DNA of 64,000 bases from an uncultured Nostocoides sp. (GTDB taxonomy: Bacteria > Actinomycetota > Actinomycetes > Actinomycetales > Dermatophilaceae): NCBI GenBank assembly GCA_937873315.1, contig CALMQX010000033.1, positions 186,001 through 250,000 on the forward strand, read 5' to 3'. The translations under genes were made by a program, and so were the position numbers. Positions 8,064 through 19,569 of the stretch are shown one piece after another (the stretch's first letter is position 1; the number at the start of each line of letters is the position of its first letter). Under the pieces are notes generated by a model. That model saw only the letters and a list, made by a program, of their open reading frames with translations, made no database searches and was not told where the DNA came from.

Positions 8064-8729
8064 ATGAGTGACCTGGGAGCCGTGCTGTGGGATATGGACG
8101 GCACCTTGGTCGACACCGAGCCGTACTGGATCGGCGCCGAGCACGACATTGTGCGCGAGCATGGCGGGCACTGGGATGACGACCTCGCCAAGCAACTGGT
8201 CGGCAACGACCTCCTGGTCTCTGCCCGATTCATCATCGAGAACTCCACGGTTTCCTGGACCCCTGAGCGGGTGGTCGAGGAGCTCGTCAGGAGGGTGACC
8301 GCGCAGCTGGAGCGGCACGTGCCGTGGCGGCCGGGAGCGCGCGAACTGCTCCACAGTCTGACCGCGGATGGCATTCCCACCGCGCTGGTGACCATGTCCT
8401 ATAGCCCGCTGATCCCGCCGGTGATGGCAGCGCTGGGTGTCGACGCCTTCGACGTCGTCATCACCGGTGACCGCGTGCAGCGCGGCAAGCCGCACCCTGA
8501 GCCCTACCTCACGGCCGCGACCGAGTTGGGGGTTGAACCGGCCCGCTGCGTGGCGCTCGAGGACTCGCCCACGGGGGTGCGCTCGGCGCTGGCGGCCGGC
8601 ATGACGACGATCGGTATCCCACATGTCGTGCCGCTGGACGGTATCGAGGACGTGATCCTGGTCCCGTCGCTGACCGTCTTGGACCTCGCGCAACTGCGCT
8701 CAGTCGTCAGCGACCGTCGCCTCGCCTGA
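8064..8729 (+). CDS. HAD-superfamily phosphatase (beta-phosphoglucomutase-like)
   Basis: A 221-residue haloacid dehalogenase hydrolase. Motif I DMDGTLVDTEP (nucleophile and acid Asp, residues 10-20), motif II TALVTMS, motif III lysine in QRGKPHPEPY, and motif IV ALEDSPTGVRSA are all present with a helical cap between motifs I and II. Such subfamily IA enzymes dephosphorylate sugar phosphates or related small molecules; substrate not predictable. Its last 30 bp overlap the end of the convergent RecB-like gene. Confidence 0.88.
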   Translation: MSDLGAVLWDMDGTLVDTEPYWIGAEHDIVREHGGHWDDDLAKQLVGNDLLVSARFIIENSTVSWTPERVVEELVRRVTAQLERHVPWRPGARELLHSLTADGIPTALVTMSYSPLIPPVMAALGVDAFDVVITGDRVQRGKPHPEPYLTAATELGVEPARCVALEDSPTGVRSALAAGMTTIGIPHVVPLDGIEDVILVPSLTVLDLAQLRSVVSDRRLA

Positions 8730-9545
8730 GCGGCTGGGGTCGATCGCCAACCGCGCGGCATCGGGAGGCAGGGGCGGCGGGGTTCCGCCAAAAGACGGGC
8801 AGTAGGCCGTGAAATCGCACCAATCGCACAACCGTGATGTGCGCGGCCGCCAGTCACCGCTCTCGGCGGCCCGCACCACGGCCTGCCAAAGCGCCTGGAC
8901 ATTGCGTTCGAGGGCGAGCAGGTCGCGCTCGTCAGGGTGAAAGCGCACAATCTCGCCATTGCCGAGGTAGACGAGCTGGAGTTGCGTCGGGATGATGCCC
9001 CGCTGGCGCCACAGAACAAGCGCGTAGAACTTCATCTGGAAAAGCGCCTTGGCCTCGAAGGCTTCACCGGGGGAGCGGCCGGTCTTGTAGTCGACCACCC
9101 GCATCGATCCATCGGGCGCGACGTCCAAGCGGTCGACATAGCCGCGCAGGGTCAGCCCATCCACCTCCGTCTCGACGAAGAGCTCGCGGGCCTCCGGCTC
9201 CAACCGGGTCGGATCCTCCAGCGTGAACCATTGCTCAACCAGAGCGGCGGCCTGGGTGAACCAGGACTCCTGCGTCAGGGTCTCGTGGTCGTCGAGCATC
9301 GCTGCGAGGGCAGGCTCCTCCTCAACCAAGGCTGCCCACCTGGGCTCGAGCAGAGCCAACGCCGCGTCGATCGTGCGCTCCTGAGCCGGCAACTCGAAGA
9401 GATGCTCGAGCACGGCATGCACCAGGGTGCCGCGGGCGGCCGCTGGGCTCGGCGGGCCCACGAGCTTGTCGATGGTGCGGAAGCGGAAAAGCAGCGGGCA
9501 CTGTTTGAAGTCGGCGGCGCGACTGGGTGACAGTGCAGGAACCAT
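8700..9545 (-). CDS. RecB family exonuclease-like protein (PD-(D/E)XK with Fe-S cysteines)
   Basis: A 281-residue PD-(D/E)XK nuclease domain protein of the Cas4/RecB_C type, common as a stand-alone gene in actinobacteria. Near the N-terminus is LSPSRAADFKQCPLLF, the middle carries RGYVDRLD and the catalytic VVDYKTGRSP, and the C-terminus has SRLCDWCDFTAYCPSF; the early Cys plus the three late Cys form the iron-sulfur pattern of AddB-like nucleases. Likely processes DNA ends; exact role unknown. Start ATG is preceded by a TACGGT box at a 6 nt distance. No cas genes are nearby, so it should not be read as Cas4. Confidence 0.85.
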   Translation of the reverse strand: MVPALSPSRAADFKQCPLLFRFRTIDKLVGPPSPAAARGTLVHAVLEHLFELPAQERTIDAALALLEPRWAALVEEEPALAAMLDDHETLTQESWFTQAAALVEQWFTLEDPTRLEPEARELFVETEVDGLTLRGYVDRLDVAPDGSMRVVDYKTGRSPGEAFEAKALFQMKFYALVLWRQRGIIPTQLQLVYLGNGEIVRFHPDERDLLALERNVQALWQAVVRAAESGDWRPRTSRLCDWCDFTAYCPSFGGTPPPLPPDAARLAIDPSRSGEATVADD

Positions 9546-9557
9546 GGCCACACCGTA
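9546..9557 (-). promoter_or_regulatory. Leaderless promoter -10 box of the RecB-like gene
   Basis: On the reverse strand TACGGT (9552-9557), 6 nt, ATG at 9545. Confidence 0.45.
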
Positions 9558-9636
9558 TGCCGCGGCGCCGACAGCGCTGCACGCCGCGCCGTCACGCGTC
9601 GACGTCGCGACCACCGTCGCGACGTGGGCGGGCCGA

Positions 9637-12600
9637 TCAGTCCTCGGGGTGGTAGCCCAGGTTAGGACCGAGCCAGCGCTCTGCCTCTGCCAACGACCAG
9701 CCCTTGCGGGCGGCATAGGACTCCACCTGGTCGCGGCCCAGGCGCCCCACCACGAAGTACTGGGCCTGCGGGTGTCCGAAATACCAGCCTGACACCGACG
9801 CCCCCGGCCACATGGCCATCGACTCCGTCAGAGTGATCCCGGTCTGCGCCTCGGCGCCCAGGAGCTCCATGAGGGCGAGCTTCTCGGTGTGATCCGGGCA
9901 CGCGGGATAGCCCGGCGCGGGGCGAATACCGGCATAGCGCTCGGCCAGCAGGTCGGCATCAGAAAGCCGCTCGTCGGGTGCATACCCCCACAGGTCGGTG
10001 CGGACCCGCTCATGTAGTCGCTCGGCGAAGGCCTCGGCCAATCGGTCGGCCAGCGACTCCAGCAGGATCGCCGAGTAGTCGTCGAGGTCGTCCTTGAACG
10101 CCTGGACCAGCGCGTGCGTTTGCGCCCCAGCTGTGACCGCGAACGCCCCGAGGTGATCGGCCAGACCGCTGTCCACGGGCGCGACGAAGTCAGCTAGCGA
10201 CTTGTGGGGCACCCCGTCGCGATGTTCGCCCTGCTGGCGGAGCATCGGCACGCGCCGCAGCTCGCGCTCGCGCTGTTCGTCACTCCAGATGATGATGTCG
10301 TCGCCATCGGAACTCGCCGGGAAGAATCCCACAACCCCGCGGGGGCGGAGCCAGTGCTCGCGCTCGATTCGGTCCAGCATCGCCTGGGCGTCGTCGTAGA
10401 GCCGCCGCGCCGCCTCGGCGGTCGCGGGCTGGGTCAGCAAGTCTGGGAAGCGCCCGCGGATCTCCCAGGCAGCAAAGAAGGGCGTCCAATCGATGTACCG
10501 GCGCAGCTCGCTGACCGGGTAGTCCTGCCAGGAGCGGGTGAACGCCTCCACGTGACGGCCCACGTGACTCCAACGATCACCCTCCTGGGTGGCCAGCAGC
10601 CGGGGTCGCACGGGTCGGTAGGTCGCCCAGTCCAGCGCCGGTGCGTCAGCCCTTGCGGTCGCGATGGGCACCAGTGGGCGCTCATTGGTTTTCGCGGCGT
10701 GGCGCGCCCGGATGGCGTCATAGTCGGTTTGCGTGCTCTCGAGCAGGGCAGTGCGCTGGTCCGGATTGAGCAGCTGGCTGACCACGGGTACGGACCGGGA
10801 CGCATCCTTGACCCAGATCACCGGGCCCGAGTAGGCGCCGTCGACCTTGACTGCGGTGTGCGCCCGCGAGGTGGTCGCACCACCGAGCAGGAGCGGGATG
10901 GTGAACTCCTGCCGCTCCATCTCGGCAGCCACCCGGACCATCTCCTCCAAGCTCGGGGTGATCAGTCCGGAGAGGCCGATGATGTCGGCCCGGTGCTCGC
11001 GGGCGGCGTCCAGAATGCGCTCGACGGGCACCATGACGCCGAGGTCAATGACGTCATAGTTATTGCACTGAAGCACCACACCCACGATGTTCTTGCCGAT
11101 GTCGTGAACATCGCCCTTGACCGTGGCGGTCACGACCAGCCCCTTGGTCTGGGTGGCCACCTCGCCACCAGCGGCATCGCGCTCGGCCTCGATGAACGGG
11201 ATCAGGTGGGCGACGGCCTTCTTCATCACTCGGGCTGACTTCACCACCTGGGGCAGGAACATCCGGCCATCGCCGAAGAGGTCACCGACGACATTCATGC
11301 CGTCCATGAGCGGACCCTCGATGACCTCGATCGGCCGCCCCCCCGCTGACTGCAGCTCGAGCCGCAGTTCCTCGGTGTCGTCGACGACGTGATCATCGAT
11401 GCCCTTGACCAAGGCGTGCGTGATGCGCTCCCGCACCGGCAACGAGCGCCACTGCTCGGCCCGCGGATCGTGCTCCTCGCCGCTGGCGCGGAAGCGCTCC
11501 GCGATCGTCAGCAGCCGTTCGGTGGCATCGGCTCGGCGGTTGAGGATGACATCCTCGATGGCGTCGCGGAGTTCGGCGTCGACCTCGGTGTAGGGGATCA
11601 GCGCGCCGGCATTGACAATCGCCATATCCAGTCCGGCGGCGATGGCGTGATACAGGAAGACCGCATGGATGGCCTCCCGCACGGCGTTATTGCCGCGGAA
11701 GGAGAAGGACACATTGGAGACCCCGCCCGACACCAAAGCCCCCGGCAGGTTGGCCTTGATCCAGCGAGTCGCCTCGATGAAGTCGGTGCCATATGCCGCG
11801 TGCTCCTCGATCCCGGTCGCCACCGCGAAGATATTGGGGTCGAAAATGATGTCCTCAGCCGGGAATCCGACCTCGTCGACCAGCAGTCGGTAGGCCCGCT
11901 CGCACACCTGAATGCGCCGCTCGTAGGAGTCGGCTTGCCCCTGCTCGTCGAAGGCCATGACCACGACGGCCGCGCCGTGCTTGCGGCAGATTCGGGCGTG
12001 ATCGAGGAAGGCTTCCTCACCCTCCTTCATGGAGATGGAGTTGACGATCGACTTGCCTTGAGCGCACTTCAGGCCAGCTTCGATGACCGCCCAGGAGCTC
12101 GAGTCGATCATCAGGGGAACCCGACAGATGTCCGGCTCGGTGGCCACCAGCTTGACGAAGCGGTCCATCGCGGCCACGCCGTCGATCATTCCTTCGTCCA
12201 TATTGATGTCGATGACCTGGGCGCCGGCCTCGACCTGCTGGCGGGCAACCTGCAGCGCCGTCCCGTAGTCCTCCTCCTGGATAAGTCGGCGGAAGCGGGC
12301 GGAGCCGGTGATATTCGTCCGTTCGCCGACATTGACGAAGAGCGAGTCCTCATCGATCGTCAGCGGTTCCAAGCCCGACAGGCGCATAGCGGGGGAGAGC
12401 TGGCCCGGAGCGCGAGTGCCGGCGCTCGCGAGGGCCGCCGAGATTGCGGCAATGTGCTCGGGCGTGGAGCCACAGCAGCCGCCCAGGATGTTGACCAAAC
12501 CGGAGGTGGCGAACTCGCCGACCACGCTAGCCATGTGATCCGGGGACTCGTCATACTCACCAAAAGCATTGGGCAGGCCGGCATTCGGATAGGCCGAGAC

Positions 12601-13413
12601 GAAGCAGTCGGCGAGCCGGGCCAGTTCGGCGACATACGGACGCAGATCGGCGGCCCCCAACGCGCAGTTCAAGCCGATCGCGAGCGGGCGGGCATGGCGT
12701 ACGGAGTTCCAGAACGCCTCGGTCACCTGACCGCTGAGCGTGCGCCCTGATGCGTCGGTGATCGTGCCCGAAATCAACACCGGCCAGCGTCTGCCCTGCT
12801 GCTCAAAGAGGGTCTCCAGCGCGAAGATCGCGGCTTTGGCGTTCAGGGTGTCGAAGATCGTCTCCACGAGCAGGCCGTCGGCGCCACCATCGACCAGGCC
12901 GGTCGCTTGCTCCAGGTAGGCCGCAGCGAGCTCGTCAAAACTGACATTGCGTGCGGCCGGGTCATTGACATCCGGGGAGATCGAGGCCGTGCGATTGGTG
13001 GGGCCGAGAGCCCCGAGCACCCAGCGGGGCCGATCCTCAGTGCTGGCCTCATCGCAGGCCCGCCGGGCGAGCTGCGCCGAGGCGTAGTTGAGTTCATAGG
13101 CCAGCTCCTCCATGGCGTAGTCCGCCAGGCTGATCCGCTGGGCATTGAAGGTATTGGTCTCCACCAGGTCAGCCCCAGCCGCCAGATAGGCCGCGTGGAT
13201 TCCGCGAATGAGTTCGGGTTGGGTGAGGCTGAGCAGGTCGTTATTGCCGCGAAGGTCGCTGGTCCAGTGCGCGAAGCGCTCGCCACGGTAGTCCGCTTCG
13301 GAGAGGCCGTGCTGTTGGATCATCGTGCCCATGGCACCGTCAAGCAGCAGGACCCGCTCGCTGAGGGCGGCAGTGAGTGCGGCGCTGGCGTCGGGGCGGT
13401 GGTGCGCGGTCAC
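9637..13413 (-). CDS. metH: Cobalamin-dependent methionine synthase MetH
   Basis: A full-length 1258-residue MetH, the enzyme transferring methyl from methyltetrahydrofolate via cobalamin to homocysteine. Domains in order: homocysteine-binding barrel (about 1-330) with zinc cysteines in GLNCALG and [10 protein letters not shown]; pterin-binding barrel (about 340-640) with [12 protein letters not shown]12 cap and B12-binding module (about 650-900) with the lower-ligand motif [11 protein letters not shown]; and the C-terminal AdoMet reactivation domain (about 920-1258) containing [18 protein letters not shown] start with a CATACT box 7 nt upstream. No cobalamin riboswitch is present in the 36 bp to the divergent protease gene. 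Depends on cobalamin, as does KamDE at 40-42 kb. Confidence 0.97.
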   Translation of the reverse strand: MTAHHRPDASAALTAALSERVLLLDGAMGTMIQQHGLSEADYRGERFAHWTSDLRGNNDLLSLTQPELIRGIHAAYLAAGADLVETNTFNAQRISLADYAMEELAYELNYASAQLARRACDEASTEDRPRWVLGALGPTNRTASISPDVNDPAARNVSFDELAAAYLEQATGLVDGGADGLLVETIFDTLNAKAAIFALETLFEQQGRRWPVLISGTITDASGRTLSGQVTEAFWNSVRHARPLAIGLNCALGAADLRPYVAELARLADCFVSAYPNAGLPNAFGEYDESPDHMASVVGEFATSGLVNILGGCCGSTPEHIAAISAALASAGTRAPGQLSPAMRLSGLEPLTIDEDSLFVNVGERTNITGSARFRRLIQEEDYGTALQVARQQVEAGAQVIDINMDEGMIDGVAAMDRFVKLVATEPDICRVPLMIDSSSWAVIEAGLKCAQGKSIVNSISMKEGEEAFLDHARICRKHGAAVVVMAFDEQGQADSYERRIQVCERAYRLLVDEVGFPAEDIIFDPNIFAVATGIEEHAAYGTDFIEATRWIKANLPGALVSGGVSNVSFSFRGNNAVREAIHAVFLYHAIAAGLDMAIVNAGALIPYTEVDAELRDAIEDVILNRRADATERLLTIAERFRASGEEHDPRAEQWRSLPVRERITHALVKGIDDHVVDDTEELRLELQSAGGRPIEVIEGPLMDGMNVVGDLFGDGRMFLPQVVKSARVMKKAVAHLIPFIEAERDAAGGEVATQTKGLVVTATVKGDVHDIGKNIVGVVLQCNNYDVIDLGVMVPVERILDAAREHRADIIGLSGLITPSLEEMVRVAAEMERQEFTIPLLLGGATTSRAHTAVKVDGAYSGPVIWVKDASRSVPVVSQLLNPDQRTALLESTQTDYDAIRARHAAKTNERPLVPIATARADAPALDWATYRPVRPRLLATQEGDRWSHVGRHVEAFTRSWQDYPVSELRRYIDWTPFFAAWEIRGRFPDLLTQPATAEAARRLYDDAQAMLDRIEREHWLRPRGVVGFFPASSDGDDIIIWSDEQRERELRRVPMLRQQGEHRDGVPHKSLADFVAPVDSGLADHLGAFAVTAGAQTHALVQAFKDDLDDYSAILLESLADRLAEAFAERLHERVRTDLWGYAPDERLSDADLLAERYAGIRPAPGYPACPDHTEKLALMELLGAEAQTGITLTESMAMWPGASVSGWYFGHPQAQYFVVGRLGRDQVESYAARKGWSLAEAERWLGPNLGYHPED

Positions 13414-13426
13414 CTGGGTCAGTATG
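13414..13426 (-). promoter_or_regulatory. Probable leaderless promoter -10 box of metH
   Basis: Reverse strand CATACT (13421-13426), 7 nt, GTG at 13413. One mismatch to TANNNT. Confidence 0.35.
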
Positions 13427-13436
13427 CCGCGTCGCC

Positions 13437-13449
13437 TAGGCTGACCGGC
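13437..13449 (+). promoter_or_regulatory. Leaderless promoter -10 box of the site-2 protease gene
   Basis: TAGGCT (13437-13442), 7 nt, ATG at 13450. Confidence 0.5.
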
Positions 13450-15575
<2,126 letters not shown>

Positions 15576-15580
15576 CGGGT

Positions 15581-15592
15581 TATGGTCGTGGC
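15581..15592 (+). promoter_or_regulatory. Leaderless promoter -10 box of mpa
   Basis: TATGGT (15581-15586), 6 nt, ATG at 15593. Confidence 0.5.
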
Positions 15593-17254
15593 ATGAGCGC
15601 CACGACGCCACCAACCGGCCCCGCCGAGCGGGAGCGTGAGCGAGAGCGCGCTCAACTCAACGCTCAGATCTCCACGCTGTCCTCGCAGAACGAGCGCCTC
15701 GTGCGCACCCTCAAGGACGCCCGCGAGCAAATCATCACGCTCAAATCCGAGGTGGATCGACTCGGGCAGCCGCCCGCGGCATATGGCACCTTGATCGAGG
15801 TCTTCCCGGACGGGACCGTGGACATCCTGACCTCTGGTCGCAAGATGCACGTGGCCGTGAGCCCTGGCGTCTCCGACGCCGAATTGGTGCCCGGCCGTGA
15901 GGTTCTGCTCAACGAAGCCATGAATGTCGTGGCCGCGCACGGCTGGGAAGTGACCGGCGAGGTCGTGCTCGTCAAGGAGCTGCTCGACGACGGACGGGTC
16001 CTGGTCCTCTCCCACGGCGACGAGGAGCGGGTCTGCCGGCTGGCCCATTCACTGGCCGACGAGAAGGTGCGGGCCGGTGACGCCTTGCTGCTCGAGCCGC
16101 GCTCCGGCTTTGTTTACGAGCGAATTCCCAAGGCCGAGGTGGCAGACCTCGTGCTGGAGGAAGTCCCGGACATCGACTACTCGGATATCGGCGGGCTCGC
16201 GGGACAGATCGACCTCATTCGGGATGCCGTGGAGTTGCCCTACCTGCATCCGGATCTCTACATCGAGCACCAACTCAGGCCGCCGAAGGGCGTGCTGCTC
16301 TATGGCCCGCCCGGCTGTGGCAAAACGATGATCGCCAAGGCCGTGGCCGCCTCGCTCTCGCGCAAGATCGCTGAGAAGGAAGGTCGGCCGGCGGCCAAGT
16401 CCTACTTCCTCAACATCAAGGGCCCTGAGCTGCTGAACAAGTACGTCGGTGAAACCGAGCGGCATATCCGGCTGATCTTCCAGCGGGCGCGCGAGAAGTC
16501 CGGGGAGGGCTACCCGGTTGTGGTCTTCTTCGACGAGATGGAGTCGCTCTTCCGCACCCGAGGATCCGGCGTGTCCTCCGATGTGGAGACCACCATCGTG
16601 CCCCAGCTACTCGCGGAGATCGACGGAGTCGAGGGCCTGGAGAATGTCATCGTCATCGGCGCCTCCAACCGCGAGGACATGATCGACCCGGCGATCCTGC
16701 GTCCCGGGCGGCTCGACGTCAAAATCAAGATCGAGCGACCCGACGCCGAAGCTGCGACCGACATTTTCGGGAAGTACCTCACCCCCGAGCTCCCGCTGCA
16801 TCCCGACGACCTGACCATCAACGGTGACTCGGCAGAGGTCACGGTGCGGGCCATGATCGAAGCTGTGGTCACTCGCATGTACGCCGAAGACGAGGACAAC
16901 CGATTCCTTGAGGTGACCTATGCCGGTGGCGACAAGGAGATCCTGTACTTCAAGGACTTCAACTCGGGAGCGATGATCCAGAACATCGTGGATCGGGCCA
17001 AGAAGATGGCGATCAAGGACCTCTTGGAGAGCGGCCAACGCGGGTTGCGCGTCGAGCATCTGCTGCAGGCGTGCAGTGATGAGTTCCGCGAGAACGAGGA
17101 TCTGCCTAACACCACCAACCCCGATGACTGGGCGCGGATCTCGGGGAAGAAGGGTGAGCGGATCGTCTATATCCGCACCCTGATCAAGACCAAGGAAGGC
17201 ACCGAGCCCGGCAAGTCGATCAATACGATCGCCAACACCGGGCAGTACCTCTGA
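15593..17254 (+). CDS. mpa: Proteasome-associated AAA ATPase Mpa/ARC
   Basis: A 553-residue hexameric unfoldase that binds pupylated proteins and feeds them into the 20S core. N-terminal coiled coil (about residues 10-58) recruits Pup; tandem OB domains follow (about 60-200); the AAA module has Walker [10 protein letters not shown] near residue 240 and Walker [10 protein letters not shown] near 311. The C-terminus is ...NTGQYL, the conserved GQYL tail (penultimate Tyr) that docks in pockets of the alpha ring. All elements intact. Encoded 4 kb before the dop-pup-prcBA-pafA genes; prs and an esterase on the other strand lie between. Confidence 0.97.
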   Translation: MSATTPPTGPAERERERERAQLNAQISTLSSQNERLVRTLKDAREQIITLKSEVDRLGQPPAAYGTLIEVFPDGTVDILTSGRKMHVAVSPGVSDAELVPGREVLLNEAMNVVAAHGWEVTGEVVLVKELLDDGRVLVLSHGDEERVCRLAHSLADEKVRAGDALLLEPRSGFVYERIPKAEVADLVLEEVPDIDYSDIGGLAGQIDLIRDAVELPYLHPDLYIEHQLRPPKGVLLYGPPGCGKTMIAKAVAASLSRKIAEKEGRPAAKSYFLNIKGPELLNKYVGETERHIRLIFQRAREKSGEGYPVVVFFDEMESLFRTRGSGVSSDVETTIVPQLLAEIDGVEGLENVIVIGASNREDMIDPAILRPGRLDVKIKIERPDAEAATDIFGKYLTPELPLHPDDLTINGDSAEVTVRAMIEAVVTRMYAEDEDNRFLEVTYAGGDKEILYFKDFNSGAMIQNIVDRAKKMAIKDLLESGQRGLRVEHLLQACSDEFRENEDLPNTTNPDDWARISGKKGERIVYIRTLIKTKEGTEPGKSINTIANTGQYL

Positions 17255-17261
17255 ACCGCCC

Positions 17262-17609
17262 CTAGCCCAGGGTGCGCGCGGCGATCAAGCGCCAGCCGAT
17301 GAGCAGCGCACTGAGCACCAGGGTGGCCACCAGCACGAAACTCCACGCCGTGCCGGCTCCCGTCACCTGACGCAAGAGCATGCCAACGATGACAGCGCCC
17401 GCAACGACCACTGCGCCGAAGGGCGCAGACATGGGTTCGAGCCGAATCACCCCCGCCAGCAGCCATCCGGTAGCTGCCCCCGCGATGAACGGCCAGGCCG
17501 TCTCGGCCACCCCTGCCAGCGTCACGCCATGCTCGTGAGAGCGCCGGCCCAGGGCGGCAAAGACCAGCACCAGCAGAAGGTCGAGTAGCGAGGCAGCAGT
17601 TGCCTTCAT
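17262..17609 (-). CDS. DUF3054 family membrane protein
   Basis: A 115-residue protein with four predicted hydrophobic helices (about residues 6-20, 37-56, 62-81, 88-108), matching the DUF3054 family of small actinobacterial membrane proteins. Function unknown. Its start overlaps the prs stop codon (ATGA), so it is the second gene of a prs operon. Convergent with mpa, separated by 7 bp. Confidence 0.85.
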   Translation of the reverse strand: MKATAASLLDLLLVLVFAALGRRSHEHGVTLAGVAETAWPFIAGAATGWLLAGVIRLEPMSAPFGAVVVAGAVIVGMLLRQVTGAGTAWSFVLVATLVLSALLIGWRLIAARTLG

Positions 17610-18595
17610 CCGCGCACCTTGTCAAAGAGCGAGCCCTGCGGCGGGGCGTGCGTGGGGTCCACGCCGTCGAAGAGGATGGACACCGACTCCCCGTGATGGA
17701 TCCGGGTCATGGCCTCGGCGAAGAGCCCAGCGATCGAACGCACTTGCAGGGCAGGCCAATCCAAGGGGGCCGGCACGGTATCGGTGGTCACGACTTGGGA
17801 GATCATCGGATGCCCGGCGAGCCGCTCCACCGCCTTGCCGGCGAAGAGCCCGTGCGTGCAGGCCACCGCAGCCTCCGTCACCCCGAAGTCCTTGAGCCGG
17901 TCGAGGAGTTCGACGATGGAGCCTCCGGTGGCAATCTCGTCGTCCAGGACGATGGCGCGCTTGCCCTCCACATCGCCCACGATCGAGTCAATCACGACCC
18001 GGTCGTCGGCCAGGCGCCGCTTGGAACCGGCGGCCACCGGCAGACCGAGCAGCCGGGCGAACTGGGTCGCATCCTTGGCATTGCCCAGATCGGGGGAGAC
18101 CACCACGGTGTCCGCGAGATCCGTACCGCGGAAGTGGTCGGCCAACACGCCCAGGGCCGTCAGATGGTCGACCGGCACCGAGAAGAAGCCATGCACCTGC
18201 GGAGCGTGCAGGTTCATCGTCAAGACTCGCGTGGCGCCGGCCGTGGCAATCAGGTCAGCAACCAAACGCCCCCCGAGGGAGATCCGGGAGGCGTCCTTCT
18301 TGTCCGAGCGCGCGTACGCGAAATGCGGGATCACTGCCGTGATCTGCTGAGCAGACGCGCCCCTGGCCGCATCGATCATCAGGAGCAACTCCATGAGGTG
18401 GTCCTGAGTCGGTGGCACCAGCGGTTGAACGATGTAGACATCGCGCTGACGACAGTTGGCCAGCAACTGGGCCTGGAGGCAGTCATTGCTGAATCGGCTG
18501 AGCCGAGCCTGGGAGAGCTCGACCCCCAATTCCCCACAGATGCGCTCAGCCAACTCGGGGTGGGCCGATCCCGAGAACACGACGATGTCCCGCAC
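17606..18595 (-). CDS. prs: Ribose-phosphate pyrophosphokinase
   Basis: A 329-residue PRPP synthetase, converting ribose 5-phosphate and ATP to PRPP for nucleotide, histidine and tryptophan synthesis. Conserved segments: FSGSAHPELAE at the start, HFAYARSDKKD, MNLHAPQVHGFF (divalent metal site), SPDLGNAKDA, and the PRPP loop IVLDDEIATGGSIVE. The sequence is closer to the divergent actinobacterial/archaeal-like group than to the typical PrsA with KRRPGPN, so a second prs may exist elsewhere. GTG start with a TAGTCT box 6 nt upstream. Confidence 0.9.
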   Translation of the reverse strand: MRDIVVFSGSAHPELAERICGELGVELSQARLSRFSNDCLQAQLLANCRQRDVYIVQPLVPPTQDHLMELLLMIDAARGASAQQITAVIPHFAYARSDKKDASRISLGGRLVADLIATAGATRVLTMNLHAPQVHGFFSVPVDHLTALGVLADHFRGTDLADTVVVSPDLGNAKDATQFARLLGLPVAAGSKRRLADDRVVIDSIVGDVEGKRAIVLDDEIATGGSIVELLDRLKDFGVTEAAVACTHGLFAGKAVERLAGHPMISQVVTTDTVPAPLDWPALQVRSIAGLFAEAMTRIHHGESVSILFDGVDPTHAPPQGSLFDKVRG

Positions 18596-18607
18596 GCGCT
18601 CAGACTA
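18596..18607 (-). promoter_or_regulatory. Leaderless promoter -10 box of prs
   Basis: Reverse strand TAGTCT (18602-18607) overlaps the stop codon of the upstream esterase gene; 6 nt then GTG at 18595. Confidence 0.5.
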
Positions 18608-19556
18608 CCTTTCCGCCGGGGCGACTCACGAGGCGCTCGGCAAGGAAGCTGACCAACTCGGCGCGCGCCGCGGCGCCGACCCGGGTCGCCCCGGGGAAGG
18701 AGGCAAATCCGTGCGGCGCGCCGAGGTAGTTGGTGAGCTTCACCTCGACGCCGTCATCCTTCAGCGCGGCGGCATAACGGGAGCCATCGTCGCGCAGCGG
18801 ATCGAGGTCAGCGGTCTGGATCAGCGCCGGTGGCAGCCCATCGAGCCGACCGAACAAGGGGGAGACCAGCGGGTCCCGGCGAGCGCCTTCGTCGGGCACG
18901 TAATGGTCCACAAATGCCTCCATCGAGGCCTTCGTCAAGATCGCGGCCTTAGCGTGCTCGGCGATGGACGGCGATTGCATGGTCGCATCGGTGGCCGGGT
19001 AGATCAGCGCCTGCGCGCGAATCGCGGTATCCCCGTCGTCGCGGAAGGCCTGAGCCACCACGGCCGCCAGGTTGCCCCCGGCGCTATCGCCGCAGACCGC
19101 CATCGCGTCCCGTCGCAAGGCCCGGACCGCATCGATGCAGTCGTATGCCGCCGTCGGCGCGGGCCACTCCGGCGCTAGTCGGTAGTCCACCGAGAGCACC
19201 CCGACCCCCAGGCGATCACACAGGTGCCGGCAGAGCGGGTCGTAGTTGACCACATTGCCCTGGACCCACCCGCCGCCGTGCAGGTAGATCACCACGGGCG
19301 CATCAGGATCGGCTCCGCCGCCGGGCTGATACCTGCGCACGGGGATCGGGTGGCCATCTCTGGCAGGAACCGTGGCGGTGCTGATCTGGACGTCAGTGCG
19401 CTCATAGCCGGTGATCCGGTCGGCCAGGTAGCCGCGCGGGCTAATGGTGGCCCTGGCCACGCGAATACCCGCGAGATCCAGGTCCTCGATCGGGCGTCGG
19501 CCAACGCGATCGAGCAGGGTGACCAACACGCGGGTGCGCAGCGGCATCAGCGACAT
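18600..19556 (-). CDS. Alpha/beta hydrolase, hormone-sensitive-lipase type esterase
   Basis: A 318-residue esterase. The oxyanion-hole motif YLHGGGWVQG lies near residues 91-100, the nucleophile elbow GDSAGG near 164, the acid Asp in TADLDPLRD, and the catalytic His in GAPHGFAS near 289. Family IV (HSL) esterases hydrolyse short acyl esters; natural substrate unknown. The ATG at 19556 is chosen because a TACGCT box sits exactly 7 nt upstream; an ATG three codons in is also possible. Divergent from dop across only 12 bp. Confidence 0.9.
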   Translation of the reverse strand: MSLMPLRTRVLVTLLDRVGRRPIEDLDLAGIRVARATISPRGYLADRITGYERTDVQISTATVPARDGHPIPVRRYQPGGGADPDAPVVIYLHGGGWVQGNVVNYDPLCRHLCDRLGVGVLSVDYRLAPEWPAPTAAYDCIDAVRALRRDAMAVCGDSAGGNLAAVVAQAFRDDGDTAIRAQALIYPATDATMQSPSIAEHAKAAILTKASMEAFVDHYVPDEGARRDPLVSPLFGRLDGLPPALIQTADLDPLRDDGSRYAAALKDDGVEVKLTNYLGAPHGFASFPGATRVGAAARAELVSFLAERLVSRPGGKVV

Positions 19557-19569
19557 AGGGTGGAGCGTA
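19556..19569. promoter_or_regulatory. Overlapping divergent leaderless promoters of dop and the esterase
   Basis: Forward TAGGGT (19556-19561), 7 nt, dop ATG 19569; reverse TACGCT (19564-19569), 7 nt, esterase ATG 19556. The two start codons are 12 bp apart, each -10 box touches the other gene's first base, and each -35 region must lie in the other gene's coding sequence. Confidence 0.55.

Noticed and set aside
8700-9545. Cas4 and a CRISPR system
   Set aside because: The RecB-like gene has no cas neighbours and no repeat-spacer array exists in the window.
10204-12750. Long forward frames antisense to metH
   Set aside because: MetH is unambiguous across all four domains; the antisense frames show no motifs and follow its third-position GC bias.
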